Assembly (NCBI RefSeq): GCF_024519315.1
Contig: NZ_JANIIC010000004.1
Span: forward strand, 248,001 to 312,000
Length of the DNA stretch: 64,000 nucleotides
Direction: 5' to 3'
Origin: Streptomyces malaysiensis subsp. samsunensis
Lineage (GTDB): Bacteria; Actinomycetota; Actinomycetes; Streptomycetales; Streptomycetaceae
Of the stretch, positions 43,486-51,262 are shown one piece after another (within the stretch, counting starts at the first letter, position 1; each line of letters begins with the position of its first letter). The position numbers were made by a program, and so were the translations under genes. Below the pieces are notes generated by a model. It did not search any database. It was not told the origin of the DNA and worked only from the letters and a program-made list of their open reading frames with translations.

Positions 43486-44592
43486 ATGGACGACGCGGAC
43501 GCATGGCGCGGTGCGACGGACCTCGCGCGGCGGCTGGTGCGGATGGACACCCGGGGCGGCCGGGAGGCACCGGCCGCCGCACTGGTGGCGGACCGGCTGG
43601 ACGGTGCGGGGTTCGACGTCAGGGTCGAGGAGCCGATACCCGGCCGGGCCAACGTCCTCGCCAGGTTCGGGCCCGCGGTGCCACGGGTGCCGGTCACCTT
43701 CACCGGACACCTGGACACCGTGCCCGCCGACCCGTCGGGCTGGTCGTTCGACCCGATGAGCGGGGAACTGCGCGACGGCCGGCTGCTCGGCCGCGGCAGC
43801 AGCGATATGAAAGCGGGCGTGGCCTGCCAGGTCGAGGCGGCGATGCGGGCCGCCCGGGAAAGCCCGCGGGACACCGCCGTACAGCTGATCTTCACCTTCG
43901 GCGAGGAGACCGGCTGCCATGGGGCAGAGGAGATCGACGCGGCGTCGCTCACCCCCACCGACCTGCTCATCGTGGCCGAGCCGACCGGCAACCGGACCGT
44001 CCTCGGCCACAAGGGCGTGCTGTGGCTCGCCGCCACGGCCCGTGGGGTCTCCGCGCACGGTTCCCGCCCGGAACTGGGCCGCAACGCGATCGCCGCGCTC
44101 GCCGCCGCGGCGAGCAGGATCCACGGACACCGTGACTGGCCGGTGAGCCCGACCCACGGCCCGGCCACGGTCAACATCGGCACGTTCCACGCGGGCGAGC
44201 AGCCCAACCTGGTGCCGGACCACGCCGAGATGCGGCTGGACGTGCGCACCGTTCCCGGCTTCGGACGGGACGAGGCGATCACGGAGATCGCCCGGCTGTG
44301 CGGCGACGGCATCGGCCTCGAACCGCTGCTGGACCTGCCCGGCGTCGCCACCGACCCGTCGGCCGCCGCGGCCGCGCGGGAGCTCCTGGCCCCCGGCTCC
44401 TCGGCCCGCCCGGCCGAGTACGCGACCTACTTCACCGACGCCTCGGTGCTGACCGCCCGGCTCGGCGATCCGGCGGTGGTGGTGTACGGACCGGGCGACC
44501 CGGACCAGGCCCATGTCACCGATGAATCCTGCTCGTTGGCCGCCATCACCGAGTCCGCGGAGGCGATGCACCGGCTGCTGCGGCGCCTGTAG
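43486..44592 (+). CDS. M20-family metallopeptidase (ArgE/DapE/CPG2-like)
   Basis: This 368-residue di-zinc hydrolase has FTGHLDTVPADPSG (first metal His and catalytic Asp), GRGSSDMKAG (bridging Asp), FTFGEETGCHGAEE (catalytic Glu and second metal Glu), then LIVAEPTGN and a C-terminal His in DQAHVTDESC. The lid domain is present (HKGVLWLAATARGVSAHGSR). The ATG at 43486 is supported by AGGAGG. A GTG/ATG-type start overlapping the lacI stop at 43450 would add 12 residues. It may remove an acyl or aminoacyl group from the operon's substrate. Confidence 0.9.
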   Translation: MDDADAWRGATDLARRLVRMDTRGGREAPAAALVADRLDGAGFDVRVEEPIPGRANVLARFGPAVPRVPVTFTGHLDTVPADPSGWSFDPMSGELRDGRLLGRGSSDMKAGVACQVEAAMRAARESPRDTAVQLIFTFGEETGCHGAEEIDAASLTPTDLLIVAEPTGNRTVLGHKGVLWLAATARGVSAHGSRPELGRNAIAALAAAASRIHGHRDWPVSPTHGPATVNIGTFHAGEQPNLVPDHAEMRLDVRTVPGFGRDEAITEIARLCGDGIGLEPLLDLPGVATDPSAAAAARELLAPGSSARPAEYATYFTDASVLTARLGDPAVVVYGPGDPDQAHVTDESCSLAAITESAEAMHRLLRRL

Positions 44593-44645
44593 GCCGATCC
44601 GGGGCCCACGCACTGGTCATCGCTCGCGCCGAAGCGACACTCGCC

Positions 44646-45185
44646 CTACTTCGCCGGGAAGAGCCGCAGCTTCGCGGTGTCTCCCACGATGGTGAGAACG
44701 GCGATCGACAGCTCGTTGACGGTGGAGGGCCCGCCCTGGTCGGGTCGCTGCCCCAGCAGGTTGGAGGTGAATCCGCTCGCGTCGACCGAGCTCAGGTCCA
44801 CGCCCTCGGGACCGACGGCGCTCACCGTGAACGGTCCCGCCCGAAGGGCGGCGGCGCCCGGGATCTCGGTGCCCTTCGTCACGACGACCGTGCAACTGCC
44901 GTCCGCACACGCCCGCAGCTCGGCCGGTGTTGACGGTTTCAACGGTTTCACCGCGGTCGGCGACGGCGATGAGGAGGGCTTCGCGGGCGTTGGCGAGGCA
45001 GACGACGGGTCGGCCGAACGCGAGGGCGCGGCCGACGCGGGCGCCCCGGTGTCGTCGCCCGAGTCGGAGCCGCAGCCGGTCAGCGCGGCGGCGAGGGCCA
45101 AGAGGGCGCAGACGGTCCCCGCCACGCCGCGCGCCGCGGACAGCCTGCCCCTGCGGCGGCGGGCCGATGATTCCGATGTGGTCAT
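44646..45185 (-). CDS. Hypothetical secreted lipoprotein
   Basis: This 179-residue predicted lipoprotein has a basic N-terminus, a hydrophobic segment and a lipobox ending ALTGCGS, then a long Pro/Ser/Ala-rich linker (about residues 45-85). A small globular end follows (LRACADGSCTVVVTKGTEIP, then VSAVGPEGVDLSSV). I do not recognise a named domain. The Cys pair in the globular end may form a disulfide. It is convergent with the peptidase gene. Confidence 0.82.
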   Translation of the reverse strand: MTTSESSARRRRGRLSAARGVAGTVCALLALAAALTGCGSDSGDDTGAPASAAPSRSADPSSASPTPAKPSSSPSPTAVKPLKPSTPAELRACADGSCTVVVTKGTEIPGAAALRAGPFTVSAVGPEGVDLSSVDASGFTSNLLGQRPDQGGPSTVNELSIAVLTIVGDTAKLRLFPAK

Positions 45186-45735
45186 GGGACCGTTCTACGC
45201 GTCGGTTCTCGGGAGGGGTCCCGAGCGCCCGTCCCCTCGCAGGCCGCCTGCTGGTCCGCTGTCGCGTGCGCTCCGCCCTCTGCACGGCTCCGGGTGCCGC
45301 GCAGGTCAAGGTTGCCGTACGCCGTCACCGAGCATCAATCGACCACCGCATGTGGCATCGGCCGGTCGTCAGGAACGTGGTGCTCGGACGAAAGGCACAC
45401 GACGGTCGCGCGGATCGACGTCGGCCGTCACGCCCGTGCAGGTCATGGCCTGTGTTATGGTGCCGCGCCGGTAATCCTCGACTGCGACGACCAGGGTGAT
45501 CCCGTGGCGACGCTCTCGCTGTTGACCGGGGACGACCTGGCTGCCACGTGACACGTGGTGAACCTCTGCTCGGAACGGGCGCTGAGGATCGAGGACGACG
45601 GCCGCCACACCCCCGATCGTTGAGACGCCCCGTCAGCCACGACGGGCTCGCGTCAGCAGCCACCAGCGGACCCGCCCGCCGAGGGACCGGGATCCGTGCG
45701 GGACCCCCTTACCCGACCTCGGAGGTACCACAGCG
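45186..45735. other. 550-bp stretch without a convincing gene
   Basis: This lies between the divergent lipoprotein and P450 genes. A plus-strand frame ending at 45551 has some coding character near its end (GAAPVILDCDDQGDPVATLS) but no good start or ribosome-binding site, so it may be a remnant of a small gene. I see no tRNA, terminator or repeat. Confidence 0.4.
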
Positions 45736-47064
45736 ATGACGCCGACCGACCCCACCGCTCAGAGCTCCGAAGCGCTGGCCCCGCCACCCGGGTGTCCCGC
45801 ACATCGAAGCGGCGAGCTCCCACACGGCGGGGAGCATGTGAGCCCTCTCGCCGTGCCCCTGGGCGGCCCGCGCTTCTATAACGAACCCAACCTCCTCTAC
45901 CAGGAGATGCGCCGCGAGCACGGTGCGGTCGCCCCCATCGTCCTCGAGGGCGGCGTCCCGGCGTGGCTGGTTCTCGGCTACCGCGAACTGCACCAGGTCG
46001 CCGCCGACCCCGTGCTCTTCACCCGCGACTCCGAGATCTGGAACCAGTGGGACCGCGTCCCCGAAGACTGGCCGCTGGCCCCGTTGATCGGCCGCGGGCA
46101 GCCGTCCATCCTGTACACGACCGGTGCGCGGCATCGCATACGGGCGGCGATGATCAGCGACGCGCTGGAGTCGGTCGATCCCTTCGAGATCCGGCAGCAC
46201 GCCGAGCGACTGGCCGACGAACTGATCGACGACTTCTGCGCCGAGGGCGGCGCGGACGTCATCGCCCGGTACGCGATGCCCTTCCCGGTGCGTGTCCTGG
46301 CGAAGATCTACGGCTTCCCCGACGAGCAGGGGCCCGGACTGGCCGCGGCGGCCATCGATCTGTCCGACGGCGGCGACCTGGCCCAGGCGGCCCAGGCCCA
46401 CCTCGCCGGAGCCACGGCGGCCCTGATGGCCGAGCGGAGGGCGGGGGACGGCCCCCGGGACGTCGCCGCCCAACTGGTCGGCAACACCCTCGGCTTCACA
46501 GAGGAGGAGGTCCTCCACGACCTGATCGTGCTGGTCATCGCGGGCCACACGCTGACCGCGGACTGGATCGGCAACTCGCTGCGGCTGATGTTCACCGACG
46601 AACGGTTCGTCATGTCCCTGGCCGGCGGGCGCAAGAGTGTCTCGGAGGCCATGAACGAGGTGCTCTGGGAGGACACCCCCGCCCAGAACGGCGTCGGCCG
46701 GTGGGCGTCTCGTGACACCACGCTCGGCAATCGCCGGATCAAGGCGGGCGACATGGTGTGCCTCGGACTCGCGGCCGCCAACAAGGATCCGCGGATACGC
46801 CCCGACGGTTCGAGGCTGACCGGCGGCAACAACGCGTTCCTCTCGTTCGGGCACGGGGAGCACCGCTGCCCGGTCGCGGCGCAGGAGATCGCGGAGACCA
46901 TCGCCCGTACGGCCATCGAGGTGCTGCTCGACCGGCTGCCCGACATCGACCTCGCCATTCCGGCCGAAGAACTCACCCGCCGTCCTTCCCCTTGGGCACG
47001 AGGCATGACGACACTGCCGGTGCGTTTCACCCCGACGCCGACGGTGAGCGAGCGGGTCGGCTGA
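45736..47064 (+). CDS. CYP157-type cytochrome P450 lacking the ExxR arginine
   Basis: This 442-residue P450 has the heme loop FLSFGHGEHRCP with Cys378, followed by the characteristic VAAQEIAE. The K-helix motif ExxR is replaced by EVLW (Glu308 to Trp311). The I-helix reads IAGHTLTADWIG instead of the usual acid-Thr pair. Loss of ExxR is a known feature of the CYP157 family of streptomycetes, normally found next to conservon genes and a CYP154 gene. None of these is visible here. GGAGG precedes the ATG at about 10 bp. Confidence 0.9.
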   Translation: MTPTDPTAQSSEALAPPPGCPAHRSGELPHGGEHVSPLAVPLGGPRFYNEPNLLYQEMRREHGAVAPIVLEGGVPAWLVLGYRELHQVAADPVLFTRDSEIWNQWDRVPEDWPLAPLIGRGQPSILYTTGARHRIRAAMISDALESVDPFEIRQHAERLADELIDDFCAEGGADVIARYAMPFPVRVLAKIYGFPDEQGPGLAAAAIDLSDGGDLAQAAQAHLAGATAALMAERRAGDGPRDVAAQLVGNTLGFTEEEVLHDLIVLVIAGHTLTADWIGNSLRLMFTDERFVMSLAGGRKSVSEAMNEVLWEDTPAQNGVGRWASRDTTLGNRRIKAGDMVCLGLAAANKDPRIRPDGSRLTGGNNAFLSFGHGEHRCPVAAQEIAETIARTAIEVLLDRLPDIDLAIPAEELTRRPSPWARGMTTLPVRFTPTPTVSERVG

Positions 47065-47394
47065 CCCCGCTCTCATCCCGCGACGGCGCGACGATGCCTA
47101 CGGCGGAGCGGAGAGCCGGACCGGGCCGTGTCGGACGCGGTTGTACGCGGGTTCGGTGATGACGTCGATGGTGCGGGACAGCATGCTCGAATCGGCCGGG
47201 CCGACTAGCAGTCGGTTGTCGGCCGCGCAATCCATGTGACGCCGACGGTGGCGAATCCGCTTGTGGTGCCCGGGGCCATGGTGACGGGCCACGCCCGACT
47301 CTACGGTTCCGGTCACGTCCGGCGTTTCCGGTGCGCGGCGGCGCGTCGGCGGCCTCAGCAACACCGGGAGCGCCTCAACCGAAGGAGCACTTCC
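47065..47394. other. 330-bp intergenic stretch
   Basis: I see no gene, RNA or repeat here. It must contain the promoter of the secreted depolymerase gene, but no clear -35/-10 pair stands out. Confidence 0.4.
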
Positions 47395-48414
47395 ATGTCA
47401 GTCCCCCCACGCCGCGCACTCCTGCGGAGTCGATGGAGCCGCATCGCGGCCCGGCTACTCGCCGTCGCCGCCCTCGTGTTCGGAGCCGCTCTCGCCGGGC
47501 CCGCGCCCGTCGCGAGCGCCGCGGTCCCCCTCACGAAGGTGACCAACTTCGGCTCCAATCCCGGGGCGTTGAACATGTACGTGTACAAGCCGGCGTCGCT
47601 GCCCGCGAACGCGCCCGTGGTCGTCGCGCTCCACGGGTGCACCCAGAGCGCCCAGGTCTACGCCGACAATTCAGGGCTGCCCGAGCTCGCGGACCGCGAC
47701 AAGTTCGTCCTGGTGCTCGCGGAGACCACCTCGTCGAACAACCTCACCAAGTGCTTCAACTGGTTCCAGGCCGGCGACAATCGGCGCGACCAGGGCGAGG
47801 CCCTGTCGATCCGGCAGATGGCCGGCCACGCCGTCTCGGCCTACGGCGGGGACTCCAAGCGGGTCTACATCACCGGACTGTCCGCCGGCGGTGCCATGAC
47901 CTCGGTCATGCTCGCCACCTACCCCGATGTCTTCTCCGCCGGTGCGGTCGTCGCGGGCCTGCCCTACAACTGCACGAAGGTCTACAGCCCTTACCTGTGC
48001 ATGAACCCCGGGCTCGACCTCAGCCCGAGTGAGTGGGCCCAGCGGGTGCGCGAGGCGTACCCGTCGTACGGGGGACCCTGGCCGCGCACCGCCATCTGGT
48101 ACGGCGACCGGGACACGACGGTCGTGCCGCGCAACGCCACCGAACTGCGCGACCAGTGGACGGCGGTACACGGGCTGTCCCAGACGCCCACCCGTACCTT
48201 CAGCATCGGTCCCAACGCCACCCAGCACGACGAGTACGTGACATCCGACGGCACGGTGGCCGTCGAGGTCAACAAGGTCCCCGGCATCAACCACGGCACC
48301 CCGGTCGACCCCGGCACCGGCGCCGAACAATGCGGCAGCACCGGCGCCCCGTACTTCCTGGACTCGATCTGCTCCAGCTACTGGATCACCAAGTTCTTCG
48401 GTCTCGGCGGCTAG
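47395..48414 (+). CDS. Secreted PHB-depolymerase-like esterase (CE1/LpqC type)
   Basis: This 339-residue protein has a signal peptide (arginine-rich start, LLAVAALVFGAALAG, cleavage after about ASA) and an alpha/beta-hydrolase domain: APVVVALHGCTQSAQVY, CFNWFQAGDNRRDQGEALSI, nucleophile motif ITGLSAGGAM and the Asp in AIWYGDRDTTV with the His in VPGINHGTPVD. This matches the extracellular short-chain poly-hydroxyalkanoate depolymerase/feruloyl esterase-like group. GAAGGAG precedes the ATG. The next gene encodes another secreted esterase. Confidence 0.9.
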   Translation: MSVPPRRALLRSRWSRIAARLLAVAALVFGAALAGPAPVASAAVPLTKVTNFGSNPGALNMYVYKPASLPANAPVVVALHGCTQSAQVYADNSGLPELADRDKFVLVLAETTSSNNLTKCFNWFQAGDNRRDQGEALSIRQMAGHAVSAYGGDSKRVYITGLSAGGAMTSVMLATYPDVFSAGAVVAGLPYNCTKVYSPYLCMNPGLDLSPSEWAQRVREAYPSYGGPWPRTAIWYGDRDTTVVPRNATELRDQWTAVHGLSQTPTRTFSIGPNATQHDEYVTSDGTVAVEVNKVPGINHGTPVDPGTGAEQCGSTGAPYFLDSICSSYWITKFFGLGG

Positions 48415-48606
48415 GGGCACTGTCGCCGACCGCGGCCGCTCCGGCTCGCACACCCGCGGCTTTCGTACTCGGGGAGGTGAAACGGCCCGCCATGGTGTGC
48501 GGCACCCCTGTCCGGGGCGCCGCCATGGCGGGCCCGCACATGTCCCACGCGGTGACCGTGCCCCTAGCCTCCGGCTCGTCCCCCACTCGACTCGGAGGAG
48601 AATCGG

Positions 48607-50076
48607 ATGTTCCCACCCCGCACGGCCTCCGCCCCACCCCGCGGACGGCTTGGACGGCGTGTCGCCCTCGGAATACGGTCGCTCGTGGGCGCATGTTCGC
48701 TCGTCGTCGCATCGGCCGTGGCGGTGCCTGCGGCCGATGCCACGGCGGTGCCCGCGATCGGTGCGGAGGGGACACCGGGCGGCCGTTGCACCGGACACGC
48801 CCTGCCGCACGTACCCGGCGCGGCCCACCAACAGGCCGACTGCCTGGACGAGTTGACCACAGCCGGTACGGTGGCCTCGGGCCACACCGATCCGGCCGAC
48901 TTCGCGGGCCTCACCCCCGAGGATCTGCCCACACCGAGTGGCGTTCCCGGAATCCAGATCGACGGCTACTTCCCGGACACATCGACCACCAACACCAACC
49001 ACGGCTGGAACCACGACGCACAGTTCGTCATCCGGCTGCCCGACCGCTGGAACGGCGGTCTGGTGGTGTCCGGTACACCGGCCAACCGCGAGCAGTACGC
49101 CAACGACCGCGCCATCTCCGACTGGGTGCTCTCCCGCGGCTATGCCTTCGCCGCCACCGACAAGGGCAACACCGGCCCCACCTTCTACCGCGACGGCCGC
49201 GGGCCCGGTGACGCCATCGCCGAGTGGAACACGCGCGTCACCCAGCTCACGCGCGCCGCCGGATCCGTCGTCACCCAGCGGTACCACCGACCCCCCGTCC
49301 GCACCCTCGCCACCGGCATGTCCAACGGCGGCTACCTGGTGCGCTGGCAGCTGGAGAACCACCCCGAGCTGTACGACGGGGGAGTGGACTGGGAGGGCAC
49401 CCTGTGGCGCTCCGACGGCCCCAACCCGCTCACCTTCCTGCCGCCCGCGCTGCGCGCATACCCGGCGTACGCCGCCGGCGGGGCCGGAGCCCAGGACGCC
49501 TGGAAGGCCATGCGCAAGGCCGGCTACCCGGCGGGCTCGGAGTTTCTGTGGCCGTACCACCACGAGGTGTACTGGGACCTGACACAGCGCATCTACCGCG
49601 AGGAAGCCGACCCGGACTTCGACGGAGCGACCGAGGCGGGAACCCCCTACTGCGCCCCCGGCACCCCCGGCTGTGACGCCGACTACGACTACGCCACCCG
49701 GCCGCCCGCGGTCCACCGCGCCGTCGACCGCATCGCACTCACCGGACGCATCGGCAGACCGCTGATCACCCTGCACGGCACGCTCGACGCGTTGCTGCCC
49801 ATCAGCAAGGACTCGGATGTCTACGCCCGCATGGTGCACCAGGCCGGTCGGGGCGCGCTGCTGCGCTACTACCGTATCGAGGACGGCACCCATGTCGACT
49901 CCCTCGTCGACGCCTACCCCGACAAGCTCCGCCCGCTGGTCCCCTGCCACCGCTCCGCCTTCGAGGCACTGGAACAGTGGCTGACCGGAAAGGCCCGGCC
50001 CCCGGTGGACCACACCGTCCAGCGCCCGGCCGACGCGGATCCCGCGACACTGCTCACGAGCTGCCCCCTGGACTAG
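48607..50076 (+). CDS. Secreted alpha/beta hydrolase (3-hydroxybutyrate-oligomer-hydrolase/tannase-like)
   Basis: This 489-residue protein has a signal peptide (GRRVALGIRSLVGACSLVVA, cleavage near ADA). The catalytic features are the oxyanion-region FVIRLPDRWNGGLVVSGTPA, nucleophile TLATGMSNGGYLVRW, Asp in LHGTLDALLP and His in IEDGTHVDSLVD. Five or more Cys may form disulfides. It resembles secreted oligomer hydrolases acting on 3-hydroxybutyrate oligomers and tannase/feruloyl esterases. Lying just after a depolymerase, it may complete extracellular polyester breakdown. Confidence 0.78.
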   Translation: MFPPRTASAPPRGRLGRRVALGIRSLVGACSLVVASAVAVPAADATAVPAIGAEGTPGGRCTGHALPHVPGAAHQQADCLDELTTAGTVASGHTDPADFAGLTPEDLPTPSGVPGIQIDGYFPDTSTTNTNHGWNHDAQFVIRLPDRWNGGLVVSGTPANREQYANDRAISDWVLSRGYAFAATDKGNTGPTFYRDGRGPGDAIAEWNTRVTQLTRAAGSVVTQRYHRPPVRTLATGMSNGGYLVRWQLENHPELYDGGVDWEGTLWRSDGPNPLTFLPPALRAYPAYAAGGAGAQDAWKAMRKAGYPAGSEFLWPYHHEVYWDLTQRIYREEADPDFDGATEAGTPYCAPGTPGCDADYDYATRPPAVHRAVDRIALTGRIGRPLITLHGTLDALLPISKDSDVYARMVHQAGRGALLRYYRIEDGTHVDSLVDAYPDKLRPLVPCHRSAFEALEQWLTGKARPPVDHTVQRPADADPATLLTSCPLD

Positions 50077-50108
50077 CGAAATCGCCGGCCACGTAGCCCC
50101 CCGGACCC

Positions 50109-50186
50109 GTGGAGGAGCCCCCGCTCACCGCCTTCCGCCTGATCCAGGGCTTCGCCCCGGGCGGCGAGTGGGGCGCCGCGGTGGGT
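50109..50186 (+). pseudogene. Remnant of an MFS (MHS-family) transporter gene
   Basis: The reading frame gives LTAFRLIQGFAPGGEWGAAV, which matches the signature of the metabolite:H+ symporter branch of MFS proteins (R-LQG-GGEWG-A). Nothing else of the transporter is left on either side, so this is a deletion remnant. Confidence 0.6.
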
Positions 50187-50310
50187 CCACGACGGGTTTC
50201 GGCCGACGAGCGGGTGCCGGGCACCGGACGTGGGCCGGCGGTGGTGGCGAAAGGACGCCCCGGCCCCTCCGCGAACAGGCCGAGGGCGAGGCGCGGTGCG
50301 GCGGTGGCCG

Positions 50311-50562
50311 TCAGCCGAACCAGGTGGCCTGGAGCACCACGATGCGCTCGCCGCGTACGTCGGTGAGATACATGAGCATGAGCTGACCCCGGGCCTCGGT
50401 GCGCAGCCCGGGGCTGGCACCGGTGTACGAGGCGCCTTCGAGGAAGACCATGGATTCCCGCACGGCGATCTCCTGTGCCAGCTGCTCAGCCTCGGCGCGT
50501 GCCCCGGGCGGCAGCTCATCGAGAAGATCGTCCGGGTCGGTTTCCCAGTGCCAGTCAGCCAC
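50311..50562 (-). CDS. Hypothetical 83-residue protein, second of an overlapping pair
   Basis: This small acidic protein (ADWHWETDPDDLLDELPPGA at the N-terminus) continues with AEQLAQEIAVRESMVFLEGA and ends VRGERIVVLQATWFG, a two-strand pattern seen in small RelE-like or YpsA-like folds. The GTG start lies inside the end of the DUF6247 gene (8-base overlap), so the two are translated together. The arrangement resembles toxin-antitoxin pairs, but no diagnostic motif is seen. Confidence 0.7.
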   Translation of the reverse strand: MADWHWETDPDDLLDELPPGARAEAEQLAQEIAVRESMVFLEGASYTGASPGLRTEARGQLMLMYLTDVRGERIVVLQATWFG

Positions 50563-50908
50563 CAGCGACCTCTCGGTGCGCAGCCCGTACGATTTCCCCT
50601 GCCTCGCGGATGGCGCGGGCCCGCACGTCGGGATCGTCGCTGTCCATGGCGGCCTCGGCGGCGTGCAGCCGTTCGGCTGTCCGGGGATGCCGCTCGATCT
50701 CCACGATCACCCCCCACTGGCGGTAGAACATCCGGATCGGCACGACACTGTCCTCCTCGCCCGCCCGGATGAATGCCTTCTGCATGTCTTCGAAGAACTC
50801 CGGCAGGCGTGAAGGCGTCACTACGGCCACGGCCTGGCGCAATGCGGGAAGCGTGAGGGCAGGCATGGGGATCAGCGGACCGTCGTTCTCTGTACGTGGC
50901 ACTGTCAT
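50555..50908 (-). CDS. DUF6247-family protein
   Basis: This 117-residue protein has LTLPALRQAVAVVTPSRLPE, FFEDMQKAFIRAGEEDSVVP and a VIVEIERHPRTAERLHAAEA tail, typical of the actinobacterial DUF6247 family. Such proteins are often paired with a small downstream protein, as here. The start could also be the Met at residue 15. The role is unknown; antitoxin-like function is inferred only from the tight overlap. Confidence 0.75.
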   Translation of the reverse strand: MTVPRTENDGPLIPMPALTLPALRQAVAVVTPSRLPEFFEDMQKAFIRAGEEDSVVPIRMFYRQWGVIVEIERHPRTAERLHAAEAAMDSDDPDVRARAIREAGEIVRAAHREVAGG

Positions 50909-51037
50909 GGTCAGCCCCTTCCCCTCGCCCCGTGCGGGTCCCGCGTCAGCCTATCGCTCATCCATATCGCCAGCCGCTGCATTCGCTCCTCGTCACCCGG
51001 TCCACACGCTCTGGAGTTCCGATGACCGACCGGGTGA

Positions 51038-51059
51038 GCCGCCTAGAGGGACTCGAACC
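51038..51059 (-). other. tRNA 3'-end-like fragment (possible attachment-site remnant)
   Basis: On the minus strand GGTTCGAGTCCCTC is followed by TAGGCGGC, which is the T-loop plus 3' stem of a tRNA. The 5' half of the T-stem and the rest of the tRNA are missing, so this is not a functional tRNA. Such 3' fragments mark att sites left by integrating elements. It sits in the 354-bp gap 50909-51262, which otherwise has no gene. Confidence 0.35.
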
Positions 51060-51262
51060 GCGCAGCGGAGCCACATGAAGGGGTGGCCGGGAGTGGACCT
51101 GGACCCGCCGGTTCCGCTGCCTCTAGCCTTGGCGGCGACCTGACGTCCCATCACGTGGCCTGAGCGGAGCCATCGTCGTGCCCTGTCGCGCCGCTTCGTG
51201 CCGTGCGCCGTGGGTGCGTACGGCCGGTGACCGCCGCCGCCCCGCCCAGGAAGCGCTTCGTC

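Noticed and set aside
45294..45551. A small plus-strand gene before the CYP157-type P450
   Set aside because: The last 30 residues look somewhat coding, but there is no start with a ribosome-binding site and no recognisable family, so it is reported only as a possible remnant.
51038..51120. A functional tRNA gene
   Set aside because: Only the T-loop and 3' stem match; the T-stem does not pair and no D-arm or anticodon arm can be drawn.
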